Assembly (NCBI RefSeq): GCF_019059575.1
Contig: NW_024882206.1
Coordinates: 1 to 64,000, forward strand
Source: Amphibalanus amphitrite
Taxonomy: Eukaryota > Arthropoda > Thecostraca > Balanomorpha > Balanidae
DNA: 64,000 nucleotides
Direction of reading: 5' to 3'
Below the pieces are notes generated by a model. That model saw only the letters and a list, made by a program, of their open reading frames with translations. It had not been told where the DNA came from and ran no database searches. Made by a program: the position numbers and the translations under genes. Below, in pieces: positions 1 to 12,600 of the stretch; the stretch's first letter is position 1; each line of letters opens with the position of its first letter.

Positions 1-350
1 GCATTTCACATGCTGACCAAATCGGTAACTGTGCTATCACCCAACAACGCATTGATGCGTTGTCGAGAAGGAGGTATGCAATGGTAGCACGCTGCACTCT
101 GCTGCCACTGTGCAGTGTGCACTGTGCATAATGCAACAGGGACGTGGCAGGTGGTGGCGCACCATTTGGTCATGGTTAGTGGGGCTATTGGTGACTGGTG
201 TGTGGTGGCTGCTGCGTTTGATGACTGCTGTTTTTCTGAAGGACAGGAGCCTACTGCTTTTGGTGAGTATAGCTATTTTTGTTGCAAAGTATGTGGAGGT
301 TGGCTTCACATCCCTTCCCATAGTTGTCTTTTCGGAGACCAGAAGCAGTT

Positions 351-1063
351 TAAAATCGCAAAAAGTCAAAATTTGGTAAAGATTCTTCAAACACCAGCTT
401 AAAGTTTTTATTGGGAGCTTTCAGAAGCGTTACTACAGCTTCCTTCGTCCGCCTTGGATATAATTCTTAAAAAAAAAAACAGATAACAGTTCCTCTGTCT
501 GTCTTTTTAATCTGTATTTATCTGTCTTTTGAATAATGCTATCAAAGGCTGACGAAGGAAGCTGCAACGCTTCCGAAAGCTCCCAATAAAAAACTTTAAG
601 CTGGTGTTTGAAGAACAATCTTTTACCAGATTTTGACTTTTTGCTATTTTAGACAGCTTCCTTGGTAAGCCTTGGATATAATTCTTAAAAAGACAGATAA
701 ACAGTTCCTCTGTCTGTCTTTTTAATCTGTGTTTATCTGTCTTTTTAATAATTCTATCCAAGACTGACGAAGCAAGCTGTAACGCTTCCGAACGCTCCCA
801 ATAAAAACTTTAGCTGGTGTTTGAAGAACAATCTTGTACCAGATTTGGACTGTTTGCTATTTTAGACAGCTTTCTTGGTAAGCCTTGGATATAATTCTTG
901 AAAAGGCAGATAAACACTTCCTCTGTCTCTCTGTTTAATCTGTGTTTATCTGTTTTTTTTTTTTAAAATTCTTTTGGATGCTGACGAAGGAAGCTGTAAC
1001 GCTTCCGAAAGCTCGCAATAAAAACTTTAAGCTGGTGTTTGAACAATCTTATACCAAATGAAT
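351..1063. repeat. Tandem repeat (about 216 bp) with hammerhead-like core, plus one inverted copy
   Basis: Three direct copies begin with CTGACGA at 549, 764 and 981 (spacing 215 and 217 bp). An inverted copy lies at about 351-452. Each unit reads CTGACGA, then GGAAGC / loop / GCTTCC, then GAAA, followed by an AATAAA-bearing stretch and a TCTGT-rich stretch. CTGANGA, a helix and GAAA is the layout of a hammerhead ribozyme core, and such cores are known in Penelope-like elements and in tandem repeats. The base expected at the cleavage position looks like G, which is unfavourable, so activity is doubtful. The inverted plus direct copies also suit a Penelope-like remnant, but no reverse transcriptase is present. 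Confidence 0.6.
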
Positions 1064-1180
1064 CCATCCCAGCTCAACAGCAACGTATATGATCAAAAAG
1101 TCAAGAACATGACATAATTATTTCTTTCCTCAACTTTTGTCTGCAGATTCACACCAACACTGCTGAAACCACTACTAGTG

Positions 1181-3713
1181 ATGAACCCTGCACCAATTCC
1201 TCTGAAGCTGGTGATGATGGTGACGATGCTGGTGCTGATCACAACTCCCATCCACGCCCTAGAAGAGTCTGATGACGTCACCGCCCGCGAGCAAAGGATT
1301 GTGTCTATATTTCTGCCACCTTTTCCGAAAGGGTTCGGCGAAATTAACCCGCGCCCTGCTGGGGGTCCTGGATTTCCACGCCCTGCTGGGGGGGGGTGTT
1401 TGAACACCCCCCCTTGTAACTCGGCTCCTGGGCCACGTAGCGATACGCAGAAGGCGGCGTTCGAAAGAGCGTAAAAAATAATGACGAAATCACTTCGGTC
1501 AATTTTTTGGTCAGGTCAAAGGTCAGGTCACCAGAGGTCATTGAAGGCAAAATTTCGCCGATTTCCAGGTCGAATGTCTAAAATTTCCAAGAAGCCAACG
1601 CATAACTCGGGAACCAATAGAGCTACAGCGCCGCGGAAAAGCGCATTCGATAGCCCTATTAACGCCCTTTCTGAGTAATTCTCTCAGATTTGGCCTAACG
1701 TCAACGGTTTTGCCTGCAGGGGGCAAAAACTGCAAAAATAGCCGATTTTTTCGAAAACAGTTTTTCTGCAATAACTTTTGACCCAAGCCTTGTACGAGCT
1801 TACTTTTACGGGCATCGTGTTCCTCTCGTCAAGACGCATCGAATGAACTATAACTTGACCTTGAAAGGTCAACTTGAAAATTTGACCTCAGGTCAAGGTC
1901 ATGACCTGACCGGAAAGGGTCATGTTGCATATCAGTCGATCCGTATCGTCGAGCTGAACACATCTAAGGCGTTTTCATCGCTCTAGCATGCCTCTATCAA
2001 AAGTTATTTGCGAAAAACTGATAGATACCATTCGTGACCTAAGATGACCTCAGGGCATAAACAAGGGTCACGGACACCATTTTCAAGTTCAGTGTGTCTA
2101 AACCACTTGTAATTCGGTGTTTGGGAGTGTTTATAATGTCTTTCATCCAAAAGAGGCGCATTTCAATTTTCTCCCATTGACTTATAATGGGGAGGTCGCA
2201 AAATTGACCTGACCTTAGGTCATCGATATCAAAATTCTGAGATAAACATTTTGTACATGCTATTGCTCTTAGCAATCGCTGAAAGTTTCAAAGCGATCGG
2301 TCACTCGGTGTAGCTATGACAGACATTGAAAGTTTTTATGAGGTGAGGTCACTTCAAGTGACCTGGTGACCTGACCTTGAATGACCTTGGTCTGAAATTT
2401 TCACAACATGTGTAGAATTGATGTGTGATAAGGTGTACCAAAAACGGCGGCGCTCCGCGCCGCCGTTTTTGAGATATTCGCGAAAAACCACAAGGGGGGG
2501 TGTTCAAACACCCCCCCCCCAGCAGGGCGCGGGTTAACGGCACGTGCGCTCAGCTTGGTGAGTTTATGAAAAATGATCATATGAGCAATAAATCAGCCAA
2601 ATACTCGTATATCTATGCAATTATCTTTCATTTTAGATTTTGCTGAGGACACATATAGATGCAAATAATGAACGTGGGCAAATGCAGTTGGCACGTGTTT
2701 TGTTTGATTTTCTAATTAATCTAGTCAGTGCTCTTGCTGTTCTTTTGAAGAAAGTTTACCTCAGTGGATTCAGGATTGTATGATGGATACTGTACCCATG
2801 CTGTTTTGCCTGACGTCACGATACGTGCGTAAAAAAACGTGCTTCTCTCTAGCTTCGAACTCGCTGCCACCGAGTTAAAAGACGGCAGCTTTATCCATAG
2901 GGTCTCATGGAGATCATTAGTACCGAGTCATTGATCACAACGGCCACGATCATAAATCAGCATGCCATTAATGCCATCAATGCCATCAATTGATGCCATT
3001 AATGCCAAAATTAATCGCTTGAGCATTGTGACGTTACTTTACAGCCAAATGACATTTTCTTCCGTATTTGTTCATCGGAAGTATTAGTCACTGGCTAATG
3101 TGTTCCGCATTTTAGTTGGATCATTTAGCTTTATTTCAGGACTATCAGATCAATATTCCTTTACTACTCAGGTTGGTTCACTAGGGAAATAAAGGCGCCG
3201 TGGTGACGTCATCAGAGGAAATCCTTCACGTTCAAATGAAGGGGTCATTTGAATTGCTGATTTTGGCTCGATATAGTCCTATTTTTTACTTTCAGCCCCA
3301 TTTGTCGTAATGAGGCAAACTCATTGTTACATTGGTACAACTTTTGATGACACATAATCCTTGTTTTTTTTTCTCCAGCTCGCTCGAAAGATGATGACAT
3401 TTGCATGCATGCCTATGGGTGAAGGGAGATTCTACCGCCGTGGTGACGTGACAGTAAAGGGATTCTGGAGCTCGTGAACGGGGGCTGTATCAGATAGTTC
3501 TTACCCTGCACAACACTAAAAACACACTGTTCTCAGTATAAACGGTACAAACCTATGTATATACCTTAGTTCTCAATGTGTGCAACAAAAGAGAACACAT
3601 AAACGTTGTTAAGCAATGGATATTTCTTTACCAGTTCCTCCGATTTTTTTTCAGCTGAAACTGCTGAACTACCTGTTGACCTTCAACTCCATCTTCAGCT
3701 TCCGGACCCTTGA
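1181..3713 (+). CDS. Putative small secreted peptide gene, first exon interrupted by element E1
   Basis: The exon starts after a good acceptor (CTTTTGTCTGCAG, ending 1146). An ATG at 1181 opens a signal-peptide-like run: MNPAPIPLKL, then a hydrophobic stretch (VMMVTMLVLITT), then PIHA and an acidic start LEESDD. The frame runs to 1347, where E1 is inserted at TTAA. On the far side (2538-2557) the same frame continues to a clean donor (G|GTGAGT at 2558). A strong acceptor with eight T's ends at 3654. The next exon fits the phase and gives AETAELPVDLQLHLQLPDP before a TGA at 3711-3713. AATAAA follows at 3769. The joined product would be about 81 aa. I do not recognise the family. Other exons may exist, and the gene could be dead or E1 polymorphic. 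Confidence 0.4.
1348..2533 (+). mobile_element. E1: piggyBac-like non-autonomous element, private word CCCTGCTGGGG
   Basis: Flanked by TTAA at 1344-1347 and 2534-2537. The 5' end has the word CCCTGCTGGGG twice, about 28 bp apart. The 3' end has it once, inverted. Inside each end a G-run and a C-run enclose TGTTTGAACA (5') and its exact reverse complement TGTTCAAACA (3'). The interior is rich in AGGTCA/TGACCT, has a central inverted repeat around GACGCATCGAATGA, and a GGCGGCGC hairpin near 2450. It encodes no transposase. The interior is closest to E6. It sits in a putative coding exon. Confidence 0.88.
2558..3654. other. Putative intron, no other feature seen
   Basis: AT-rich, non-coding. 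GCCGTGGTGACGT recurs near 3192 and 3440. A short TGCCATTAA/TGCCATCAA repeat lies at 2960-3007. It ends in a long polypyrimidine tract before the acceptor at 3654. Confidence 0.35.
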
Positions 3714-3768
3714 CCTCCAGAGCGGAGACTCGCCATCATCACGTGCCGTTCAGTTATGTTTTTCCGCC

Positions 3769-3774
3769 AATAAA
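3769..3774 (+). promoter_or_regulatory. Poly(A) signal AATAAA
   Basis: AATAAA lies 56 bases after the stop codon of the putative secreted-peptide gene. The position suits a terminal exon. Confidence 0.4.
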
Positions 3775-3799
3775 TGCACCTTGCTGTTTATTTGTCACC

Positions 3800-4680
3800 T
3801 CTTTTAAACAGCCAACGTGTTCATGCATTTCTGTAGCATTGTAACTGATTTTTAACTTTGATATTACGACACCCATCTCTTATTTCGGACTAATGACGTA
3901 CAATCTGACTTCCCACCAATGGTTTAATCAGTGACTTGAAATTATCACTTTGAATTTGCCTTCCACCTTAGCGTGTTCCAGCGTTAATTTCCCACAAAAG
4001 TAATCAGAGATCGCCTATTTACTACTTGTGCTGAATTCACGTCACAGGTTCTTAAGCAAGCTTATCGTTTACCATGACTCTCGAAATGCAGCCTCTGTAC
4101 CGATCCCGCCGAATCCTAGCAAGGAACTGAAAGCGGACCAACTCGCTTCTTTCTTGTCCACTGGAAAGCACCTTCACACTGCGCAAATGTCCAGCTAGCA
4201 GTTCCGTTGAGAAATATGAGACATTATGTAGTCAAGCTATGATTACTATAGTATGAAACGCATCCGTGTTAATTGTAGTATAGCGTATTTAGGTGATATT
4301 CTTAGCTGCAGCACACAATCTCATTTCGAAAAGCTGCAAACGGCGTTGAGTCGAATTTGGACATCAAGCCTCCAAATCGTTCCCGCAATAAAAAGTACAA
4401 TACCAAAACATCCATAAAAAGACCTGAGCCCTAAGGATCCAACACTTTATCGGAATGTCAAAATCTTTCCAACGCCCTTTTATTGTTACACAGGAGCTCC
4501 AGACCATGTTATGTAACCTATTACTAGCTGACCCCTAAACCTCTCCTTACAACCTCAGCCCCAGAAGGTACTCTTTCTCGCTAAAGCGCTGAGCGTTCCC
4601 CTAACCGTCTCAGCTAAAGACGTGGAGTTTCACTGACAACAACCTAACATGAACATCCTGACATTCAAACACAAACATTT
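3800..4680. other. Intergenic, nothing recognised
   Basis: No sustained codon-like frame, repeat or RNA gene seen. Confidence 0.5.
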
Positions 4681-4691
4681 CCCTGAACACA

Positions 4692-5190
4692 CAGGCACGT
4701 ACCCAGGATTTCACCCAAGAGGGGGCCACCTGCTTCCGAAGGGACCCTTAGGTCACCCGGGGGCCCCAGGCCGCCCAGGCGACCAGGGGCCCCCAGGCAG
4801 CCAGTGGCCCTCAGGGGTCCCAGGCAACCAGGGGCCCCCATGCGACCAGGCCCCCGGCTACCAGGGCCCCCTAGGCGACTAGGAACCCCAGGCAATCAGG
4901 GGCCCCCATGCGAAGAGGCCCCGGCTACCAGGGGCCCCCTAGGCGACCAGGGGCCCAGGAAACCGGGGGCCCTCGGATGACTGCAGGGGTCCATCGAGTC
5001 ATCAGGGCCCCTCGGGTAACCAGGGGCACATAAATGAAACTTTGATATCATTTTTTCTTCCTAGTAAAAGACGTTTTATCCAGTGTTTGAAAAAAATATA
5101 CCGGGGCCTGAGGGGCCCCCTGAGCGCCGAAGGCGCTCAGCAGGGGGCCATGGCCCCCGTGGCCCCCCCCCCCCCTTGGGTACGTCACTG
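4692..5190. mobile_element. hAT-like non-autonomous element with 8-bp target duplication
   Basis: Exact 8-bp direct repeats TGAACACA flank it (4684-4691 and 5191-5198). The ends are CAGGCACGTACCC and GGGTACGTCACTG, an imperfect inverted repeat starting CAG, as is usual for hAT. The interior is a GC-rich run of repeats of the type AGGCGACCAGGGGCCCCC (about 4730-5030). Open frames over it look collagen-like (GxP) only because of the repeat. Confidence 0.85.
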
Positions 5191-5198
5191 TGAACACA

Positions 5199-6511
5199 TC
5201 ACTTCACACGTGAAGCCTTCACGTAACGCTCTCTGTCGATAACACACATCATTCAGTGCAAGGCTGTTGTATAAGTTTGTGTATTTTTCCGACGGAGGAG
5301 CCCTACAAAACATGGCTGCAGCAGTCATCTCCTAGATGATTCCTCATCGTCAGATTGAAGAGCAGTTGTTTGACGTCACATGGCTGGGTTTGTCAGGTGA
5401 TTTTTTCTATCGCCGTAGGCTGACAAGTATACAGTAAGCAGACAAGTGTAAGTAGAATAACAAATAAAAGCGTAGTGAACTAATACGCTGCACTAAATAA
5501 ACAGCCTCTTCGTTACATTGATGATGGCCTGGGTTTGATGGAATCGTTTGCGGGGCTGACTCGCTAGAGTGACTGAGATGCAATGTTTTAGGCCGCGAGG
5601 GCGCGATGTTGTGCTTAACACATACGGAAACGATTTCGGGTTGAGTATACAATGAGCTGACATCGCGTGCGTTTGCTTTCTACATGAATAATAAATACAT
5701 GACTGGGTGAAATGATGTAAAGGTGATTTGAATTTCAGAGGCAGCAGATTTACTGATTGTGTTATACGCGTCAATCCATAATTACACCGAGAGCCTGGCA
5801 AGGCATTTGCGTTACTTATTGATAGATTTGCCGCAAATATGTATTGACACTCCTAATGAGTCTACCAAAATACCTGACAGCTATTATGCATACTTTGTAA
5901 GATGTGTGGTGTAGTCCAACACCAAAAACAGAATTCCTAAGTTGCCAGCCACACCTGTTTGTTGTTACTAACAGTCGCACTATATCCCTCCCTCCCCTCC
6001 CCTTGCCCACTGTCACAGCAATGGGTGACCTTGACCCCATTAGCCCCCTCCCCCCCCAGACACACACATACTCACCGGCCCAGGAAGACATCCGACTTCC
6101 AAGAACTCGCGGCAGTTTCCGCGTGATTACGACGAAATTAAAGCACCAGGTCTCTTTGAGCAATCCCCCGGCGCGTCAAGACGCCTCGGGCACAAGAGGT
6201 CAAAGGGACGGTGTCGTGCCCTGAGGCGATAGTGACGAGATATCAGGAGCTCGGTTCCGAGAGTTCTGGGAAGACTGGAGGTGATGCCAGCTGTCCAAAG
6301 CAGTCCTCTGAGTTGGTGAGGAAAGAAACGGGGTTCACCGTGGAAAAGTGGTGGGACTGTCCTCAGGAAATTGATACCCAGACAGGAAAAAATGGTTGTC
6401 GGTTCGAATACACATATAATGCAATTTGTAAGATTTTGCGAAGCATGCTAAGAACAATTTTTAATTCTATGTTAAAAAACGACAATTGGGTGGGCTCAGC
6501 TGGATCAGAAT
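5199..6511. other. Intergenic, nothing firm
   Basis: Frames of 80-115 codons occur on both strands but overlap one another and show no domain. One + strand frame (6211-6549) runs into E2. Confidence 0.4.
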
Positions 6512-6515
6512 TTAA

Positions 6516-7412
6516 CCCTCGCATGTGTGCGGCGTTTTCCAGCTTCTAATGTGTAGGGGGGGGGGGTCGGTTGGACCCCCCCCCCCCTTGCCGTTTGGCC
6601 CCTGATCGAGCTAGAGCTTCGCGGAAAAAACGAGCGTGTTGCCCGTGACGAGAGGAAGCCGATGATACCCAACTTTAAGGTCCTAGGTCATTGGTTGACC
6701 TTCCAGGTCAGGTCAATGACCCAAAGCCGGGAAAATCGGGACCTATTAGAAAGTCGTAAAGTGTGGCTGCTAAGGGGTTTTTCGGGGTGCTGATCACGAA
6801 TATCGTGTTAGTTTTGATCACAGATGATGTCTTTAAGCATTTAGACCAGGTCGGGTCAGGTCAGGTCAGGTGAATCAGTAGGCGTCGTGACGGGTATTCG
6901 TAGTACGTGTCAACCGCCTCTGACAGCTTCGTAACATGTTACGAAGGCACCAAAACTACTTCGTAAATGTTCAAATGGTTGCTAAATTCGAATTCAGCTC
7001 CAAAAACTAGCCTAGAAACATGTAAAACTCGAAAAAGTGAACCGAGGTCACCCGAGGTCACCAAAGGTCAATGACCTGACCTGACCTTCAGGTGACCTTG
7101 ACACCCACCCTAATGCATGGGAGCAACATCAAATCACATGTTTGAACGTTTGAAACCACGAAAAGCTTGCAAACGCGCGGCTAATGCGAGCCGACGTACG
7201 CCGAATCGCGATTCCGGCCAAACATGGTCTCGGAAAAGAGGTCACAGGTCAAAGGTCATTTGGGTCAGGGTCATGAAATTTTCAGGGTAGGTGTCAAATT
7301 GATCAATGCGAGGGTACTGAAAGTTTCGTCGCGATCGGCCGCTTTTTACGCGAGTTATTCGCGAAAAACCATGGGGGGGTCCATCCGACCCCCCCCCCTA
7401 CACATGCGAGGG
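6516..7412 (+). mobile_element. E2: piggyBac-like non-autonomous element, private word ATGTGTA
   Basis: TTAA at 6512-6515 and 7413-7416. The word ATGTGT occurs in the outer 5' end, again before the 5' G-run, and inverted (TACACAT) at the 3' end. The hairpin centre is TCGGTTGGA at 5' and TCCATCCGA at 3', near reverse complements. The interior, with clustered AGGTCA/TGACCT, is almost the same as that of E7 although the end words differ. No coding capacity. Confidence 0.87.
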
Positions 7413-7416
7413 TTAA

Positions 7417-8957
7417 GTTCCCTGTCATTTATTCGGTGGCTGTGGGGTTCCAAACTTTTTAATTTCCACTCATAAGGTATGGATTTTCTGCAAGTATGTA
7501 TAACTGGATTAGTCAATCTTATTAGAGGCTCTCAGCTCATCATCTTGATAAACCTGACTTAAGTCCCTGGCCATTCACACTGATCACGTCATAAGTGCGT
7601 TTCTGTTTACAATTCAGAGCAATGCTCCAGAGTGCCAAATAAATCTCATTAGTCACTCCGGTCCCTTTCAGTGTTCTAACTCCATCTCTATCTCTCACCT
7701 CAATCCCTATAAAAGACCCGCGTCTCACGTACGTCGAAACGCCACAAAAGGACGTTCGGCCGTCTTTCATTACGCCGTAGCGGCGTCCTTTTAACTTATC
7801 GCCCCCGACCAGCAGTCAATCAACTGAGCTTTAACGCCTGGAGAAACTTTATCGCCTCAGGACGTTCCGCCGGCCGCGTCGACCACCGACTTCCTCAAAG
7901 ACAGATCGACTTCCTACGCCGCCACGACTACCGTAAGGACGATTCGGCGTTCAAACGAGCGACAAAATGAACCATCGCGACATCCGCAATCACGCGCAGG
8001 TCCATAAGGGTGATTTGTCATTGCGTGTGCGTTAGATAATAGTCCGTCTGGACGATGCAGAGGTTGGCGCAGCGGAGGAGCCTGGCGCGCTCTGGCACGT
8101 GGGGTTATTAATAGAATCCCCGCCGGCATTTCGCTGGCTGGGGTTCCTCCCCGGTTGGGGGGGGGGGGGGGCAGCAGGGGGGGTAGTAGCTCGGCGGTAG
8201 GTTTTGATCTATGACCTTGGATATGCTCCAGTAATGCTGTCTGATGCATGCATAGTCGCCCGCGACGCTGCCGACGGCCGTCGAGAAAGACGGCAGCCAA
8301 TGACGGCGACGACCGTCGTCGCGAGACTGTTGAATGATGATAGTCGGTGTCGATGTTCGTTCGCTGTGTTTTGTCTTGTTGTTCTTGACGGGACGTGAGT
8401 CTATAATTTGTTTTCAATGCAACACTTGTGACGCGGTAACTGAAGTCATGTGACACCGTTATGTGTTCACTGTGTACTTGTGACCTCATGGAGCCGTGTT
8501 ACCTGACACCATCACGGAAATATGGGATCATGATGTCATTTGTGCCACCGCTACAACCCATGTGACAGGTCGTAAGACTATTAAACACTACCATAAAGTC
8601 ATCAAGTGGCGTTTGCAATACGTATGGTCTTAAACACAACTATAAAGTGCAGCAGGTCTTTTACATGTCGTTAGATGACGTCCTCCACAGAGATGACCTT
8701 TGACGCCTCAACGACCCACGTGACACTATAAAGACACGCTTATATCCTCATATCGCCTAGTGTAGCACCACTTGCACTCATGAAACACCGCTCCGTCACA
8801 CATTAATGATAAAACCATCACACATGTAACGCCGCCACGCCCCCCCCCCCACACACACACCCTAATAGACCCTCAACTAACATCATAACCAACCAGTAAC
8901 CACTTACCTTGACTCATGTTGGAAAAAACGTCACTTCATATAACCAGCATCACCATC
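7417..8957. other. Intergenic, GC-variable, no gene recognised
   Basis: A 191-codon frame on the - strand (8489-7914) has a proline run translated from the G-run at 8158-8172 and no recognisable domain. A GC-rich stretch with CpGs lies at 7860-8110. CACACA and C-run simple repeats lie near 8838-8862. Confidence 0.4.
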
Positions 8958-9196
8958 ATCACAGCTGCAGAGTCGGAGTCGGTCGGAGTCGACAGTTTTG
9001 CCCGGAGTCGGGAGTCTGAGTCGATTTTCGGAAGCCGGGGTTTGGAATGGAGTCGGAGTCGAAGTCTCGAAAATGCATCGACTTCGCAGACCTGTGACGC
9101 AGGGCTGCGTTGTCGGGGTCGGTCGGAGTCGACAACTCCCCTCGAAGACGGAGTCAGAGTCGGAGTAATAAAAAATCCATTGACTCCGCAGCCCTC
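8958..9196. repeat. GGAGTC-rich minisatellite with short inverted ends
   Basis: Many copies of GGAGTCG/GAGTCGG occur on the + strand. The inner part (about 9100-9194) begins AGGGCTGCG and ends CGCAGCCCT, so it may be a tiny hairpin element inside or derived from the array. Confidence 0.55.
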
Positions 9197-9539
9197 ACCA
9201 CCACCATTACATTAACAGACACCACCAGAAGCCATCACTTACCACCAAACTAATCACCACTGTGCTCAGCTATACCCACACGCCCGCTTCCTGTCACCGC
9301 GGCCAGACGTCTCGTGTGTTGACTGAGCTTTGTGACGTCAGAGGTCAGGGGTCACGGTGGCTGCCGGAGGTCGGGACAGGATGGGGGCTGAGTGGCCAAT
9401 ATAGACTGGCAAGTGATAGCGTAAGACCATGGATTCGGAATCGGTGAGAGTTTTTGAACTGCTAATAATTCTGAACCTTCTAAGGTACGTTTTATTTACC
9501 CATTAATCGAATACGTCAAACTCCTTTTCTTATTCTTTT
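9197..9539. other. Intergenic, nothing recognised
   Basis: CACCAC-type low complexity at the left. No gene seen. Confidence 0.45.
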
Positions 9540-9685
9540 TATAATAATAATAATCCATTTATTTCGCACCGATAATTCACGGTACATATTCAACACATAA
9601 CAATACACACCAACACAACACACGAACATGCAGACATAGCACAGCTACGTTTTACCCATTAAGTCAGGCATCTAGGTCATTACAT

Positions 9686-12600
9686 CTAGGTGGTCCCGCC
9701 TTGGTCCCGCCTCATCATGCGTTCATTGACTATACGCTCAATGTTCGACATAAATATGTTTTGTAAGTCAAATGGAGTTATGACACTGAAATCCAAGCCT
9801 AGTAGGTCGTAGCGTCTCCGTATTGCGAGGCTAGCTTTCGCAGATAATCCATTACGGCCTATTACACTATTTCTAATACACTGGACAATACCATTACTGC
9901 TTTGATTGATGCGACGGTGAAACATGAGCTGTCTTTTAGCCAGAAGCATAGGACAAGTAAGTAATTTGACTCGATGACACAGTTCATGATTTCTGGTTCC
10001 AAGGGGCAAATTCATAAGCTTTTTAATACACCGATGATACGCTACATGCATTTCACGAAGAGATCTCTGATTGGTATCAACATTCCATAGTTCACATCCA
10101 TACATATGTGTACAGTATGACTTAAATAATTTTATAAGTAAACTCTTATTAGCATGCCTGAGCTTTGCATAAAGCATGTTGGTCATATAGTACATTGAAC
10201 GCTTTACCCTTCGAATATCGGGCACATCACATAAGTCATTAGAAATGATATGGCCAAGGTATTTAAATTGACTGACCCATTTCAGATTCTCACCACACAG
10301 TGCGATTTTTGGCTCCTTAGAGTTCATTAAATGACTAGCTTTATAAGGCTTCCTAGGGTTAAAAACCATGCACACAGTTTTTTGCACATTAAACCTTATA
10401 TCTCTGGACACAGCAAAACATTCACACTGATCCACCAGAGCCTGAAGCCCTTGTCTGGTGGGGGATAGAAGCACTATATCATCCGCAGAGGCGATGACAC
10501 TGACGGCACAATCGCCAACAAAACATCCAGTTCGAAGAGAACGCAACTTAATCAACAGATCATCAATATATATGTTGCGGGCCAAGTGCGAAGGCTAGTC
10601 CATTCGCGAATGGCCTAGTCCAAGTGCGATAATGCACTTGGACTAGGCCGTTTGCGAATGGACTAGTCCATGTGCGTTATTGCAGTTGGCCTAGGCCGTT
10701 TGCGAATGGACGGGCGTTTATGCTCCCAGTCCAAGTGCGAAGTCAGGCCAAGTGCGAAATATCCAGCAAAGTGACGTCAACTTGGCAAGTCAACTTGGCA
10801 TGTGCAAAGTCCCGTGTGAAATGATGCGTGCACCGCACTCACCACACACAAGCCGCACCGTCCCGGTACACCACACCAGAGCAGAATGAATCGAGCGCCA
10901 CAAACTCGACCAAGGTCAGGTCGGGTCATCAGCGGGGAGCCCGGAGCACGGTACTAATGGTCTCCGCACACCACGCGACTCCCCGCTGTTCGAAGGTCAC
11001 GGGGATATTTGACCTCCCCAGACCCAGATCGGTGGCCGAAGCCTGGCCAGCGGCAACACGTTGCTATAATTTCCGCGATGTGCAGGGTTCAGCGGAAAGT
11101 CGCATCCCGAATGGACCAGGTGGGTGGAGACCTTAACCCAGACTTGCGCCAGCTCGCAGATCTGCTCCGGAGAACAAACTAAACATATAGACGCAGTGGC
11201 GTCGCCACGGATTTTCGACTAGGGGATCTGGTCGGACGGTCAGTCAAAGTAATCCCCACCAAATACTGAAAACTCCTCGGATTTAGACAATTTTATTTTG
11301 AAAATGCACCAAAATCGTTATTAAAATATTTCATTTTATTCTTGATCGATTTTCGTGGCCAAAAGTGTGTGTGTGGGGGAGGGGGGGGGCGTCGGACCGG
11401 CATATTTTCAAGAATGTGTGTGTGTGTGTGTGGGGGGGGGGTCCGGACCCCTCCGACCCCCCCCCCCCCGTCGGCGACGCCCCTGCATCGACCAGCGGTC
11501 CCCCATTCATTCGGAATCGTACCCCAATCCGAGGATCCATGCTTCCGGCGGCTAAGTGCAACGCCACAAACCCGTCCGTTCGCAAACGGCCTAGGCCATT
11601 CGCGAATGGCCGGCCATTCGCGAATGGCCGGCCATTCGCAAACGGACTAGTCCGTTTGCAAACGGACCGCCATTCGCAAACGGCCTAGTCCATTCGCGAA
11701 TGGACTAGTCCGTTCGCAAACGGACTAGCCTTCGCACTTGGCCCGTAACATATACATTGAATAGCAATGGGGAGAGGATTCCGCCCTGTCTTACACCATT
11801 CTGGATGGAAAATGACACTGATTCCCTACTGGCCCATTTGACACTCATTCTCTGATGCCCGTACCAGTGAATAAGAAGTTTCAAATATATTGGGGGAACT
11901 TTTCGTTGATCAAGTATCTTAAAAAGCGTGGCATGACACATTCTGTCAAACGCCTTACTCGCATCTAAAAAGGACACATACACCGAACTGCCTCGCTCTG
12001 TGTAATAGTTCACTGTCTCTTTAAATGCATAAACAGCATGAGATGTCGAATGGCCATCCTTGAATCCAAATTGGGATTCACATGTCTTTAAGAAGGGAGC
12101 TAGCTTTTCAACCAGAATAAGTTCTAACACCTTTGATATGGTTGTCGATAGGGCTATAGCCCTATAATTTGATTTGTCGTCCAACGCACCATTCTTATTC
12201 TTGACAATGGGGACTAACAAAGAATAAATTAGGCTGTCAGGAAGCACACAATGATTTAGCATGCAATTGAACAAATGTGCCAAAAGACATGGCAAAGATT
12301 CTGCATGTAGATGTAGCAGGTGGTCAGCAGACACCCCATCATGTCCAGCTGTTTTCCCACTTTTCAGCTGACGAAGAGCAGAAAGCACGTCTTTATCAGT
12401 TATTGGTGGTGTCATATTAGCCCTACCAGATGGTAGGCCAGCGATGACAGCAAAGTCACTACTACAGCTACGATCATTAAAAACTGACATGAAATATTCC
12501 TTCCACATAGCTAGAATCTTTTCATCGCCAGCTATATTACCAAAGCTCAGAGGAAGGGAAACACCACCGCCCAAGTGTCTCTTAAGCAATAACCAGAAGC

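Noticed and set aside
4649-4895. Collagen-like frames (GPPG motifs) on both strands
   Set aside because: Both strands give collagen-like text because of a GC-rich repeat inside a hAT-like element.
7914-8489. 191-codon frame on the - strand
   Set aside because: No domain, a proline run from a G tract, no exon signals, and biased composition.
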